This document shows positions 5,552 through 5,610 of a stretch of DNA of 5,610 bases, one piece after another. The notes beneath the pieces were generated by a model. It had not been told where the DNA came from. It saw nothing but the letters and a program-made list of their open reading frames with translations, and did not search any database. The number at the start of each line of letters is the position of its first letter. Within the stretch, counting starts at the first letter, position 1. Made by a program: the position numbers and the translations under genes. Source of the stretch: Gammaproteobacteria bacterium (GTDB lineage: Bacteria; Pseudomonadota; Gammaproteobacteria; Arenicellales; JAHEKD01). The stretch lies in the NCBI GenBank assembly GCA_024638545.1, contig JAHEKD010000196.1, forward strand, positions 1 to 5,610, read 5' to 3'.

Positions 5552-5610
5552 TTAGTCGATAGAACCTATGCTGGTCTCGTTGCTGTTGCCGATTCCAACG
5601 TTGTTCTGCA
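5552..5610 (-). CDS. C-terminal end of a second curlin-like repeat protein (partial, runs off window)
   Basis: Reading the minus strand from the window edge gives 18 complete codons ending in TAA: QNNVGIGNSNETSIGSID. This is the core of the same repeat that fills the next gene (Q-x-N/x-x-G-hydrophobic-G-N-x-N, then IGS), and it stops at the same repeat phase as that gene's last unit (QTSVGLG...NVGSVINE). It is therefore the tail of a paralogous repeat protein lying immediately upstream, giving a tandem pair reminiscent of csgB/csgA in curli loci. Its length, signal peptide and repeat number lie outside the window. A strong hairpin terminator begins 7 nt after the stop. The frame and repeat match are seen directly; the role as a fibre subunit is inferred. 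Confidence 0.8.
   Translation of the reverse strand, partial: QNNVGIGNSNETSIGSID

Overview
This window carries one compact minus-strand locus that reads as a curli-like (type VIII secretion-like) surface-fibre operon from a Gram-negative bacterium. The evidence for Gram-negative is Sec signal peptides on nearly every product, an outer-membrane lipoprotein with a lipobox, and an OmpA-type peptidoglycan-binding domain. A proteobacterium, most likely a gammaproteobacterium, fits the protein style and the roughly balanced base composition, but I cannot name the genus.

Layout in transcription order (right to left): (1) 5552-5610, the last 18 codons of a repeat protein that runs off the window, closed by a clear intrinsic terminator at 5502-5544. 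(2) About 120 bp of AT-rich intergenic DNA with a plausible sigma-70 promoter. (3) A 459-aa secreted protein made almost entirely of twelve 35-residue Gln/Asn/Gly repeats, the candidate amyloid or beta-solenoid fibre subunit. (4) A 117-aa secreted protein whose C-terminal 37 residues look like one diverged repeat bracketed by two cysteines. (5) A 550-aa lipoprotein with an N-terminal CsgG-like secretion-channel domain, a peptidoglycan-binding-like helical domain, a Lys/Glu/Pro-rich linker and a DUF4384-like C-terminal domain. (6) A 112-aa periplasmic protein of unknown family. (7) A 195-aa OmpA-family protein. (8) A 250-aa head-GIN/DUF2807-like secreted protein whose mature N-terminus copies the core of the fibre repeat. 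Genes 5-8 are separated by 1-4 nt, so they are almost certainly co-transcribed and translationally coupled.

Working model (inference): the repeat proteins are exported by Sec and then through the CsgG-like pore to form a surface fibre. The small secreted proteins act as nucleator, cap or chaperone. The PG-binding and OmpA domains fix the machine to the cell wall. The head-GIN protein is a further surface cargo that may use a single repeat motif as a secretion or docking tag. No recognisable CsgE, CsgF or CsgD is present in the window.

The left 190 bases hold no firm gene. One minus-strand frame stays open to the window edge and weakly resembles the C-terminus of a DDE transposase, possibly an insertion-sequence remnant at the operon's end.
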